A DNA stretch of 64,000 nucleotides from Planctomycetota bacterium (GTDB lineage: Bacteria; Planctomycetota; Planctomycetia; Gemmatales; Gemmataceae), in assembly GCA_009920765.1 (NCBI GenBank), contig RFZJ01000010.1, forward strand, positions 1 to 64,000, in the 5' to 3' direction. The first letter of the stretch is position 1; the number at the start of each line of letters is the position of its first letter. Positions 9,059-18,674 of the stretch are shown piece by piece. A program made the translations under genes and the position numbers. A model generated the notes under the pieces. It was not told the origin of the DNA and ran no database searches. It saw nothing but the letters and a program-made list of their open reading frames with translations.

Positions 9059-9625
9059 ATGCGCAGGATAGCAGCAATAGTTTTAGTCCCGATATTAATT
9101 ATGATTTCAGGGTGTGGCAAACAGGATAAGGAGATCCTTGCAAACATAGGCAGGAAAATAACCGCAAAATTTGAAAGTGCAGCATCGCCTACACGAAAAA
9201 AACTTGAAATGGGAATACAGGCCATGAGAGGGGAGATATTGGAATCTTCCATAGAAGATTCCGTACTTTTTCGGCTTCGAACCGACAAAAATCTTAAAGA
9301 TCAGAAAATTGAGGTTTCCTCTAAAGAACAAGGTGTGATTTTACTTAAGGGCACGGTTCCCGATGAGCAGTCCAAGGTTCGAGCCATTGAGGTTGCAGAA
9401 AATACTAAAGGCGTAAACAAAGTGGAGTCTGAGTTGGTGGAAAAGATTCCTGATAACGTTGCTCCTAAAAAGGCCGTTGATTCCAAGGATGCGCCAGAGG
9501 TTAAAAAAGAAGGAGTTGAAATAGAGAAAGCACCGGAAAAACCAAAAGATCAGTTTCAGCCTTTTGATCCAAACAAAGCAAATGAAAAAGGGGAACAGGA
9601 TAAACCTGCCCCACCTCTAAAATAA
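9059..9625 (+). CDS. BON-domain lipoprotein
   Basis: 188 aa with a bacterial lipoprotein signal: positively charged start, hydrophobic core and lipobox ISGC with Cys 19 as lipidation site. A BON domain follows about residues 68-128 (VLFRLRTDKNL, then EVSSKEQGVILLKGTVPDE and VAENTKGVNKVESEL). BON domains bind phospholipid or stabilise envelope structures. The C-terminus is a charged, Pro/Lys/Glu-rich tail with no fold signal. ATG 9059 is chosen because GGAGG lies 8 nt upstream; the in-frame TTG at 9044 lies before that site. It is divergent from the pterin dehydratase and probably monocistronic. Confidence 0.83.
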   Translation: MRRIAAIVLVPILIMISGCGKQDKEILANIGRKITAKFESAASPTRKKLEMGIQAMRGEILESSIEDSVLFRLRTDKNLKDQKIEVSSKEQGVILLKGTVPDEQSKVRAIEVAENTKGVNKVESELVEKIPDNVAPKKAVDSKDAPEVKKEGVEIEKAPEKPKDQFQPFDPNKANEKGEQDKPAPPLK

Positions 9626-9733
9626 TTTAGACGTTAAAGGTTAGTATAAATGTAACACTACCTAGGCTTGCCATCTTTCTTTTAACTCATTGGCAGATCC
9701 GCAATAAATGCATTTTTTTTGCAAATGAAATGA

Positions 9734-9766
9734 AAAAGGGGAGCAGGATAACCCTGCTCCCCTTTT
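9734..9766. terminator. Bidirectional intrinsic terminator (groEL / BON lipoprotein)
   Basis: Perfect 14-bp inverted repeat (9734-9747 with 9753-9766) and a 5-nt loop. The outer arms are A-rich on the left and T-rich on the right, giving U-runs in both transcripts. It sits 22 nt past the groEL stop on the minus strand and also follows the BON lipoprotein gene. Confidence 0.88.
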
Positions 9767-9787
9767 GAATGAATCAAGCATTAAAGC

Positions 9788-11413
<1,626 letters not shown>

Positions 11414-11473
11414 TTATCCCCTTATTGGCCTTTAAAAAAATTAATGTTTTACTTTTGAAGTTAGAAATACGTA

Positions 11474-11764
11474 CTAGTCAACGATGGCAAGAACATCACT
11501 TTCCCTGAGGAGAAGAATGTTTTCGCCATGAGTTTCTTTGAATTCATCACCAGCCCAATTGGTGAAAAGAACCATATCCCCGATTTTTACTTGAAGGGGC
11601 TGTCTTTTGCCATCTCCTAATAGTCGGCCTGGGCCAACAGCTTCCACTTTTCCCCGTTGAGGCTTTTGCTTGGCACTATCAGGCAAGATAATTCCGCCCT
11701 TGCTCTTATCGCTAGCTTCAACTCGTTTAATTACCAGACGATCACCAAGAGGCTGAATCTTCAT
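11474..11764 (-). CDS. groS: Co-chaperonin GroES
   Basis: 96-aa lid subunit of the GroEL/ES folding machine. It begins IQPLGDRLVIKRVEA and contains GGIILPDSAKQKPQRGKVEAVG, the mobile loop and roof region expected for GroES, ending with the DVLAIVD strand. The size is standard. AAGGAG lies 7 nt before ATG 11764, a strong ribosome site. It is the first gene of the chaperonin unit; the 294-nt region upstream is shared with the divergent larE gene. Confidence 0.97.
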   Translation of the reverse strand: MKIQPLGDRLVIKRVEASDKSKGGIILPDSAKQKPQRGKVEAVGPGRLLGDGKRQPLQVKIGDMVLFTNWAGDEFKETHGENILLLRESDVLAIVD

Positions 11765-12058
11765 AAAATTACTCCTTAAAAAACACCGCTCGCATCAAAA
11801 TGAATAAGAGCAATTCTATTAGCAAGTTCCGTGCCTGTTTTGTGTTATTGTTGTATCTCTTGAAATAGCATAGGCTTATGTGTTGCTTGGTGGCTAAAAA
11901 GAGAGAGCTTCCCTGCCAACTTTGCAACAGAAATCAGAGCTGTCTGTCGGTTTGGCAGGGTTGATGCTTGTTCTAGCAGGCTAAGTAGGCAGATAAATTT
12001 TGCCTAACTGGCAAGCAAACACCCTTATTCCCTTTCCCTTCCCAGTAACCTCCTTAAA
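11765..12058. other. Divergent intergenic region groES / larE
   Basis: 294 non-coding bases that should hold promoters for both directions. No CIRCE operator and no clean -35/-10 pair was found. A 9-bp inverted repeat, CCCTGCCAA at 11911-11919 with TTGGCAGGG at 11952-11960, could form a stem with a 32-nt loop; its role is unknown. Confidence 0.4.
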
Positions 12059-12940
12059 ATGAATGTTGTTCATCAAACTGGAGAGCTTATTTTGCAAACC
12101 TTGGTTTCTTCAAATGCCTTGAAACTTATCGACATTCTTAAAAGTATGGACGGCGTTGTCGTCGCATTAAGTGGTGGGGTGGATAGTGCAGTGGTTGCAA
12201 AGGCCGCTTTACTAGCTTTGGGAAATCAGGCACTTGCAATAACTGCAGATAGCCCAAGTGTGCCCCGCCAAGATATTGAGGCAGCTAAAAAGTTGGCAGG
12301 TGCAATTGGCCTAAGGCATGAAATAGTTTTGACCTCGGAATTTGACAATCCTGATTACACTAAAAATGCAGGCGATCGTTGTTATTTTTGTAAAAGTGAG
12401 CTCTATGAAACAATTTTTAAGAAGCTTTCTGATTTTAATGCACGAATAATATGCAGTGGTGCCAATCAGGATGATTTAGGTGATTACAGGCCGGGTTTGC
12501 AGGCTGCGAAGGAACGGGGAATAAGGCACCCTTTGCAAGAGGCGGGCTTGGGCAAAAAAGAGGTTCGCGAACTGGCACAATATTGGAGCCTTGAAGTGTG
12601 GGATAAACCAGCCTCGCCTTGTCTCTCAAGCAGAATCGCCCCTGGTGTCGCTGTAACCTCAGATCGAACCGCAAGAATTGAAAAAGCCGAGATATATCTT
12701 AAATCACTGGGCTTTCGCGATTGCAGGGTTCGACTTCATCACGATGATCTAGTTCGGATAGAGCTTCTTGTCGAGGACATTGCCAAACTCGCAGATCCGG
12801 ATGCCCGTAAAAACCTTTCCGAATATTTTCATGAAATCGGGTTCCGATTTATTACACTGGATATGGATGGGCTGAGATCGGGAAGTTTAAACTCTTTGGT
12901 TTCTCTTGAAGTCATGAAAAAGTACCAGTCTAAAGAATAG
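12059..12940 (+). CDS. larE: LarE-like ATP-dependent sulfur transferase
   Basis: PP-loop protein of 293 aa. In known LarE the enzyme activates a nicotinic-acid-derived precursor and donates sulfur from its own Cys to build the nickel-pincer cofactor of lactate racemase. Visible features: ATP-binding SGGVDS (38-43), RCYFCK (C108, C111), SGANQDDLGDYRPG and PCLSSR with Cys 188, the position of the sacrificial Cys in the Lactobacillus enzyme. No larA, larB or larC is present in the window, so the cofactor link is inference. A standalone sulfur-transfer role is possible. No Shine-Dalgarno is seen before ATG 12059. Confidence 0.85.
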   Translation: MNVVHQTGELILQTLVSSNALKLIDILKSMDGVVVALSGGVDSAVVAKAALLALGNQALAITADSPSVPRQDIEAAKKLAGAIGLRHEIVLTSEFDNPDYTKNAGDRCYFCKSELYETIFKKLSDFNARIICSGANQDDLGDYRPGLQAAKERGIRHPLQEAGLGKKEVRELAQYWSLEVWDKPASPCLSSRIAPGVAVTSDRTARIEKAEIYLKSLGFRDCRVRLHHDDLVRIELLVEDIAKLADPDARKNLSEYFHEIGFRFITLDMDGLRSGSLNSLVSLEVMKKYQSKE

Positions 12941-12955
12941 TTGGGAGAAAGAATC

Positions 12956-13228
12956 ATGGATCCTAGGGTTAAAGCGGTTGCAGCTCCTAAAGTGCTTGAG
13001 CAAAGTTTTTTGGAAGCCCGATCCAAACTTCTGGATATAGCTGCAATATTAGATCGTATAAATCGGGGCGATTCATCCGATGCTGTGCATCAAGATGTTA
13101 AAATTGGCCGTATTATGGAAGCTTTGAAAATTCTAGAAGGAAAAACGCCGCATAAAGCCGAGCAGATTCAAAAACTCTTTTCCCTCCCCTATGATGCTAA
13201 TTGGGAAATCCCCTCTCCCCGTTACTAA
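12956..13228 (+). CDS. Small unknown protein between larE and eboB-like gene
   Basis: 90 aa, not recognised. It begins DPRVKAVAAPKVLEQSF and is largely helical and charged, without Cys motifs, signal peptide or membrane segments. ATG 12956 follows GGGAGAAAG by 6 nt. An in-frame TTG at 12941 directly after the larE stop would place that site inside the coding region and is less likely. It lies 15 nt after larE and 17 nt before the TatD-like hydrolase gene, so the three probably form one transcript. That context suggests a partner of one of these enzymes, but no function is claimed. Confidence 0.6.
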   Translation: MDPRVKAVAAPKVLEQSFLEARSKLLDIAAILDRINRGDSSDAVHQDVKIGRIMEALKILEGKTPHKAEQIQKLFSLPYDANWEIPSPRY

Positions 13229-13245
13229 CTATCGAGGCATGAAAA

Positions 13246-14073
13246 ATGCAATACATAGACCCCCACATTCATATGATTTCCCGCGTCACTGATGATTACC
13301 ACCGCATGGCACAATGTGGCTGCGTTGCCATCAGCGAGCCTGCCTTTTGGGCTGGTTTTGATCGTGGTTCAGTTGAAGGGTTTCGGGATTACTTTCACCA
13401 TCTGGTGGAAGTGGAACCCAAAAGAGCAGCATTATTTGGAATTCGTCATTTCTCCTGGCTTTGCATCAATGCCAAGGAAGCAGAGAATGTTTCTCTTTCG
13501 CGCGATGTGATTGCCATGATTCCTGAGTTTTTGCAAAGGCCTAATGTGCTAGGCATAGGTGAGATTGGCTTAAATAAGAATACCAAAAATGAAGCAATTA
13601 TTTTTCAGGAACATATGGATCTCGCTGCCAAAACTGATGAACTGATTTTGATCCATACTCCGCATCTGGAAGATAAATACAAAGGTACCCGGATGATTGT
13701 GGATATGCTTAAAAATGATTCCCGGGTCAAACCCCATCGGGTTTGTGTCGACCATGTCGAAGAGCATACCGTAAAGCTTGCCTTGGATAATGGTTTCTGG
13801 TGTGGCATGACTCTTTATCCTACAACCAAATGTACTCCCGCCAGAGCGGTGGATATTATCGAAATGGTGGGAACTGAAAAAATCATGGCAAACAGTGCCG
13901 GAGACTGGGGCAAATCCGACCCTCTTGCAGTGCCTGAATTAATTCTTGAAATGCGCAGGCGCGGGCATCCCGAAACTGCGATCCGCAAGGTTGTTTATGA
14001 AAATCCATTAGATTTCTTCAGGCAATCCGCCCGCTGGCAGGAACCGTTCTCACTTTTGAATTTTTCAAAGTAG
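13246..14073 (+). CDS. TatD-family metal-dependent hydrolase, EboB-like
   Basis: 275 aa amidohydrolase-fold protein. Metal-ligand motifs are visible: DPHIHM at the start (H7, H9), GEIGLN, HTPH, CVDHVEEHT and NSAGDWGKSDP. The blocks EPAFWAGFDRGS, HLAFxIRHF-like IRHFSWLCINAKEAE and ILEMRRRGHPETAIRKVV match my memory of EboB, the TatD-like member of the ebo gene cluster linked to transport of prenylated metabolites such as the scytonemin precursor. The other ebo genes (UbiA-type EboC, EboA, D, E, F) are not in the window. GAGG lies about 9 nt before ATG 13246. It belongs to the family at high confidence; the EboB subgroup is less sure. Confidence 0.75.
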   Translation: MQYIDPHIHMISRVTDDYHRMAQCGCVAISEPAFWAGFDRGSVEGFRDYFHHLVEVEPKRAALFGIRHFSWLCINAKEAENVSLSRDVIAMIPEFLQRPNVLGIGEIGLNKNTKNEAIIFQEHMDLAAKTDELILIHTPHLEDKYKGTRMIVDMLKNDSRVKPHRVCVDHVEEHTVKLALDNGFWCGMTLYPTTKCTPARAVDIIEMVGTEKIMANSAGDWGKSDPLAVPELILEMRRRGHPETAIRKVVYENPLDFFRQSARWQEPFSLLNFSK

Positions 14074-14081
14074 TCTTTCTT

Positions 14082-15119
14082 TTGAAAGCCGGGCCAAAAT
14101 TGAAACAGGCGAATATCATTGCCATCGAAACTTCTTGTGACGAAACTTCGGTTGCAATATTTAACGACAAGCTTGAGGTTCTCTCAAGCGTGGTCGCATC
14201 ACAGTTTAAATGGCATGAGCGTTTTGGTGGTGTTGTGCCTGAAGTGGCGGCACGAGCCCACATGGAACTTCTAAACAAATCGATACTCCAAGCCTTGCAA
14301 GATGCGGAATTGCCTATTTCTCAGATTAGTGCTGTTGCAGTTCATAACGGCCCGGGGCTTGCAGGGGCACTTCTGGTTGGCCTTAGTGCGGCCAAGATGA
14401 TTGCCCTTGGTTTGAATGTCCCTTTGATTGCTGTCAATCATGTTCATTCTCACATTTATGCCTGCAGAATGTCTGCAGGAAAGGATATTTTTCCTTGTGT
14501 AGGTCTGGTGGTAAGTGGGGGCCATAGCATTTTGTTTGATTGTAAGACCGCCTTGGAAATGAACAGACTTGGTGGCACCATAGACGATGCTGCTGGCGAG
14601 GCTTTTGATAAGGTTGCGGCCTTGCTTGGTTTGGGTTTTCCGGGCGGGCCAGCGGTAGAGCGGGAGGCGATTGGCGGTGATCCGCATGCCTATGCTTATC
14701 CTAAGTCTTTTTTTTATGAAGACAGGCTCGATTTTAGTTTTAGTGGATTAAAGACGGCAGTGCTTTACACGATTGCACCCCCAGGGCAGGCAAGGCCCGC
14801 AGTCGTGGAAGCCAACAAGAAAAGAGCGGACATCGCTGCATCGTTTCAAAAAGCCGTGGTCGATGTTTTGGTTTCGAAGGCTCTTCAAGCTTTGCAGAAA
14901 ACTGGTTTGAAAAGGCTGGCAGTTGGAGGCGGTGTCGTTGCTAATCAAACTCTTAGGCAAAAATTGCTTGAAGAGACCAAGCTAAATGGCATCGAACTTT
15001 ATCTTCCAGAGAAAAATCTTTGTACGGACAATGCAGCCATGGCTGCGCTTTCTGTGGAAGCATGGAAGCAAAACATTTTTACAAGTCTTGATGTGGATAT
15101 ACGGCCCACGGTTTTTTAG
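14082..15119 (+). CDS. tsaD: tRNA N6-adenosine threonylcarbamoyltransferase TsaD
   Basis: Transfers threonylcarbamoyl to A37 of ANN-decoding tRNAs, working with TsaB and TsaE. 345 aa with the ASKHA fold signatures: IETSCDET (15-22), metal-binding NHVHSH (H120, H124), SGGHS, GGTIDDAAGEAFDK, FSFSGLKTAV and GGGVVANQTLR. Its partner TsaB is also in this window at 41606-42367, in a separate locus. The start is uncertain: TTG at 14082 (8 nt after the previous stop) or TTG at 14100, and no ATG fits. The first would add six residues over a typical TsaD N-terminus. Confidence 0.94.
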   Translation: MKAGPKLKQANIIAIETSCDETSVAIFNDKLEVLSSVVASQFKWHERFGGVVPEVAARAHMELLNKSILQALQDAELPISQISAVAVHNGPGLAGALLVGLSAAKMIALGLNVPLIAVNHVHSHIYACRMSAGKDIFPCVGLVVSGGHSILFDCKTALEMNRLGGTIDDAAGEAFDKVAALLGLGFPGGPAVEREAIGGDPHAYAYPKSFFYEDRLDFSFSGLKTAVLYTIAPPGQARPAVVEANKKRADIAASFQKAVVDVLVSKALQALQKTGLKRLAVGGGVVANQTLRQKLLEETKLNGIELYLPEKNLCTDNAAMAALSVEAWKQNIFTSLDVDIRPTVF

Positions 15120-15382
15120 CATTCGCAACTTTAATCAAAGTCTAAGAAATCCTAATGTTTTTTTGAAGATATGGGTGTTTACTTCATTAAAGCAGACTGG
15201 ACCTTGTTTAACAAAACTAATGGTGCATTCTCGAAGTAATAGGCTGATTTTACGGCGGTGCTTAAAGCAATGATAAAATCATGAGGTAGGATTTTCTATT
15301 GAAGATGGCATGGTTGTTTCCGTCAGGAGGATGGTTCCTCGGATATCTTGCCTACATTAATTCTTAAGGAAGGGTAAATACC

Positions 15383-15820
15383 ATGAAGAAGCTTTTTATT
15401 GCTACAATGCTTGCATTTGTTGCTGCCCCCATAGCTCAGGCTGGTGGCACTTTTGGTTTATTTACCTGTAAATCCTGCAATAGCTGTAATGTTTGCATTC
15501 GCCCCTACAACGCTTTTAGCCAGGTTTGTGTCGGGAATTGTAATGGTAATGTCGTTTCGGTGCCTGGTAATTGCATGCCTGGCGGGTGCGCTAATATGAA
15601 TTATATGGACGGTAATTCAATGCCAATGGGTGTTCCCATGCCTATGCCAATGGGTCAGGGGCAAGGAACAAAGGGTGCTTATATGATCCCTGGAAATCCC
15701 GCCAACTTTTACCCAGTCTATATGCAAAATGGTTACCAAGTTCCCATGCAGGTTGTGCCTTATGGTGCCGGCCCAGCAATGCTTCCTTTGACCATTCCTG
15801 CTGCTCCACAACAAAACTAG
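15383..15820 (+). CDS. Secreted Cys- and Met-rich small protein
   Basis: 145 aa. A clear Sec signal peptide (basic KK, hydrophobic core, APIAQA-G cleavage region near residue 20) leads into a mature protein with seven or more Cys in CxxC-like spacing (CKSCNSCNVC, CVGNC, CMPGGC) and then a Met/Pro-rich stretch (SMPMGVPMPMPMGQG). The Cys and Met content suggests disulfide bonding or soft-metal (copper-type) binding, but no family was recognised. AAGGAAGGG precedes ATG 15383. It has its own terminator and stands alone between tsaD and the subtilase. The 263 nt upstream hold no gene. Confidence 0.65.
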   Translation: MKKLFIATMLAFVAAPIAQAGGTFGLFTCKSCNSCNVCIRPYNAFSQVCVGNCNGNVVSVPGNCMPGGCANMNYMDGNSMPMGVPMPMPMGQGQGTKGAYMIPGNPANFYPVYMQNGYQVPMQVVPYGAGPAMLPLTIPAAPQQN

Positions 15821-15843
15821 TTATATTTGTTGGTGGATGAATT

Positions 15844-15880
15844 AAAAAGAGACCCAAGCTTAATGCGTGGGCCTCTTTTT
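15844..15880. terminator. Bidirectional intrinsic terminator
   Basis: Inverted repeat 15844-15856 with 15868-15880, 13 bp with one internal mismatch that becomes a G-U pair on the minus strand. It has an A-run on the left and T-run on the right. It follows the Cys/Met-rich gene by 23 nt and the subtilase stop (minus strand) by 19 nt. Confidence 0.8.
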
Positions 15881-15899
15881 GTTTTACGTTTGAAGGGTT

Positions 15900-18458
15900 T
15901 TATACCATGAAGATGGCATCATGAATGTTTATTTCGGCTTCACTTTCTTCTTCGGATTCATGGGTGTCAATTCCGTAGAAGCTGACAGTGTAACTGTTGG
16001 CGGCGAAAAAGTAATCTGAAAGGTTTGCAGAATCACTGGTGTAATCCTCAATGCTTTCTTCGTTTCTTGAGGACTCTGATTCATGGGCATTTGATAGGGT
16101 TGAGTTGCTTGTCAGAGGTGAACCAGCAAGGTAGTTAGCTACTGACCCAGTTGTCAAGTTATTGGCAGGCGCTTGTAAGTTTGCTGAGGGGGCAGGGGTC
16201 TCGATCCCAGACCTTGGGCAATCCAAACCTTGGGAGGGAGCAGTAACAGGTGCTGCGGGTGCTTCTGCAACTGGGGCTTCCCCGTCAAATCTTCTTACAA
16301 TCGTTGTAGCGGTCAAAGTGGTCGAGCCTGATAAGCTAATGGCCCATCTGTTCAATTGGCCAATGTCCCCCCTGGCTTTATCTTCTACAGTAAGAGTCCA
16401 GATGCCTTTGGCATTTGAGCCATCGAAAACCGAAAGGGTCGTATCAGGTTTGTAGGAACCTTGGAAGGGGGCCAAACCACTGGATATAGTCTTGATTGCC
16501 TCATCATCAAAAATGGTGGAGAGGAAGTTGTCTCCTGAACCGCCCCTGCGGTAGGAAAGAGTGCTGACTATTCCGGCTGGGGATTTTAAGGAGATGATCA
16601 AGTCTGAATCATAAGTATGAGTTACATCTACAAGCACATTAAGATCTGATATTCGTATGTCTTGTGCAATGCTGATGTACGAGACTGTTCTAGTCAAATC
16701 CCTGATACTTGTAACGGTCGTGTTGTAGAAATTAAAGGATGAGTTGGAGGTAAGATTGTAGTTTGCTGAGTATACATCTTGGATTAGCTCACCATTAATG
16801 GTGTCGCCATCTTGATCCATTTTGTTGCCTGCAAGGTCAAGAACATTTGGCCCTACCTGGATATTATAAGTTCCCGCAGCAGAAGTGCTTGCAATGTTAA
16901 AAGTGAACTCAGTATTGTTGGTTCCTGCAACTGCTGTAATTCCGGATACAGTCAACAGCGAGCCAGAGGGTGAAGTCACCTTGATATTTGCTGCGGTAAA
17001 GGTTGAAGCTTGAACTGCCTCGCTAAACTTCACTTTGAAACCTGTGATTGCACCAGAATTAATGCCGAGTGCTTCTGAAGAAAGGATTTTTGCCCCAGTT
17101 AGGTCTGCAGGAGGAGGGTTGGTGATATTGCCATTAAGGGCGTTTCCGATGTTCAACCTTCCGCCTGTTGCAACTTTACCAGTCAACCCTGAAATTTTAT
17201 CAACGCTTGAGTAGAGCTTTGCAATCACTTGTTGGTAAGTGAATGTAGGGTTTTGATCCCATATCAGAGAGATTGCACCGCTAACGTGTGGTGTTGCCAT
17301 TGATGTGCCACTGTAAGTTCCGTAACTGTTGTTGGGTAGGGTGCTAAGAATTCCAACTCCAGGAGCAGCAATGTCAACCGTGGTTGCGCCATAGTTGGAA
17401 AAAGATGCAAGTACATCCTTATTGTCAGTTGCTGCTACAGCAACAACATTGTCATAATCGTAATTAGAAGGATAGTTGGGGGTTGCGTCATTATTAAGGC
17501 CGCTGTTTCCAGCCGCAGCAACAAAGATATGTCCTGCGTTTCTTGCGTTGCTGATGGCTTGGGAAAGCAAGGAACTGCTACCCCCACCACCCCAGCTATT
17601 GTTTGAAAGATTGGCACCCATGCGAACAGCATAGTTTAAGGCACTAATGGCACTGCTCGTGGATCCACTGCCATCAGCGGCCAAAAACTTTAGGGCCATG
17701 ATTCTGGTGTTCCAGTTCACACCCGTGGTTCCAATTCCATTGTTTCCTACAGCCCCAATGGTTCCTGATACATGGGTTCCGTGACCATTGTCATCCATCG
17801 GGTCCGCATCGTTATTTGCAAAGTCGTAGCCGTATATATCATCGATATAGCCATTGCCATCATTGTCGATACCGTCGCCCGAGATTTCACCAGCATTGCG
17901 CCACATGTTTGCTGCAAGGTCTTGGTGGTTGTAGTCAACTCCTGTGTCGATAACTGCAACAATGGTTCTGCGGGTGCCGGTAGATATGTTCCAAGCTTCA
18001 GGGGCATCGATATCGGCATCAACGGTACCACCAGTCTGACCAGTGTTGTTTAGGCCATACATTGAGGAAAATCGGGGATCGTTTGGAATGCCTTCAAGCA
18101 TTAGGCGATAGTTGGCCTCTGCAGTTGTGACCCTTGTATCAGCTTGAAAAACTGCAAGAGCACCTTCGACACTCATCCCTTGGGAAAGTTCGAGTTCGTA
18201 GAGGCCATCAACAAGCTCAAGAGATTGGGTAATTTTGGCGCCATGAAGGTCGATGTCTCCTGAGAGGACCGCATCTGGTTTGAATTGAACCAAGATGGTG
18301 TTGGACATATAAGTGGTTGGGTCTACCAGAAGATTGCCCGAGGATGCGAAAGGGCCCATTGCAGCATTAAGAACGGTACGTGCCTCGAGAAGTTCGAGAT
18401 CAAGCATTTTTCGAAATGATTTTTGCAAACTTGGCTTGTTGGAAGTGAATCGTGCCAT
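15900..18458 (-). CDS. Secreted subtilisin-family (S8) serine protease with P-domain
   Basis: 852 aa. The N-terminus has no classic signal peptide; it has a LELLEARTVLNA segment of the LExLExR type common at the start of large planctomycete exported proteins. A propeptide-like region (about 52-120) precedes the catalytic domain. Catalytic triad: Asp 171 in AVIDTGVD, His 226 in NGHGTHVSG, Ser 386 in GTSMATPHVSG, with oxyanion Asn 318. Asp/Asn-rich DNDGNGYIDD suggests calcium binding. An Ig-like or SbsA-type domain (about 450-560) is followed by a proprotein-convertase P domain (about 565-710), then an Ala/Pro and Ser/Glu-rich tail. It is probably cell-surface or secreted. Monocistronic, with a terminator downstream. 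Confidence 0.93.
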   Translation of the reverse strand: MARFTSNKPSLQKSFRKMLDLELLEARTVLNAAMGPFASSGNLLVDPTTYMSNTILVQFKPDAVLSGDIDLHGAKITQSLELVDGLYELELSQGMSVEGALAVFQADTRVTTAEANYRLMLEGIPNDPRFSSMYGLNNTGQTGGTVDADIDAPEAWNISTGTRRTIVAVIDTGVDYNHQDLAANMWRNAGEISGDGIDNDGNGYIDDIYGYDFANNDADPMDDNGHGTHVSGTIGAVGNNGIGTTGVNWNTRIMALKFLAADGSGSTSSAISALNYAVRMGANLSNNSWGGGGSSSLLSQAISNARNAGHIFVAAAGNSGLNNDATPNYPSNYDYDNVVAVAATDNKDVLASFSNYGATTVDIAAPGVGILSTLPNNSYGTYSGTSMATPHVSGAISLIWDQNPTFTYQQVIAKLYSSVDKISGLTGKVATGGRLNIGNALNGNITNPPPADLTGAKILSSEALGINSGAITGFKVKFSEAVQASTFTAANIKVTSPSGSLLTVSGITAVAGTNNTEFTFNIASTSAAGTYNIQVGPNVLDLAGNKMDQDGDTINGELIQDVYSANYNLTSNSSFNFYNTTVTSIRDLTRTVSYISIAQDIRISDLNVLVDVTHTYDSDLIISLKSPAGIVSTLSYRRGGSGDNFLSTIFDDEAIKTISSGLAPFQGSYKPDTTLSVFDGSNAKGIWTLTVEDKARGDIGQLNRWAISLSGSTTLTATTIVRRFDGEAPVAEAPAAPVTAPSQGLDCPRSGIETPAPSANLQAPANNLTTGSVANYLAGSPLTSNSTLSNAHESESSRNEESIEDYTSDSANLSDYFFAANSYTVSFYGIDTHESEEESEAEINIHDAIFMV

Positions 18459-18674
18459 GTTAAACCTCTTGATGGGACTTGGGTTTCAACAAAATCGTTA
18501 CATCTCACACAGTCCAACCATAGGTCAAAGTTTAGAGATGTCAAAAAACTTTAATAAAAATTTACAAAATTCTTAACATTATTGTAACCCTTAAATTAAT
18601 CAATCGTCTCATGTAAAAGAAAATAATTGTTCGGGTTGATTCTAACTCTATGCTTGGTAATGGTTTGTGTCTTT

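Noticed and set aside
11765-12058. CIRCE operator upstream of groES
   Set aside because: TTAGCA-like pieces occur, but the 9-N9-9 inverted pair was not found.
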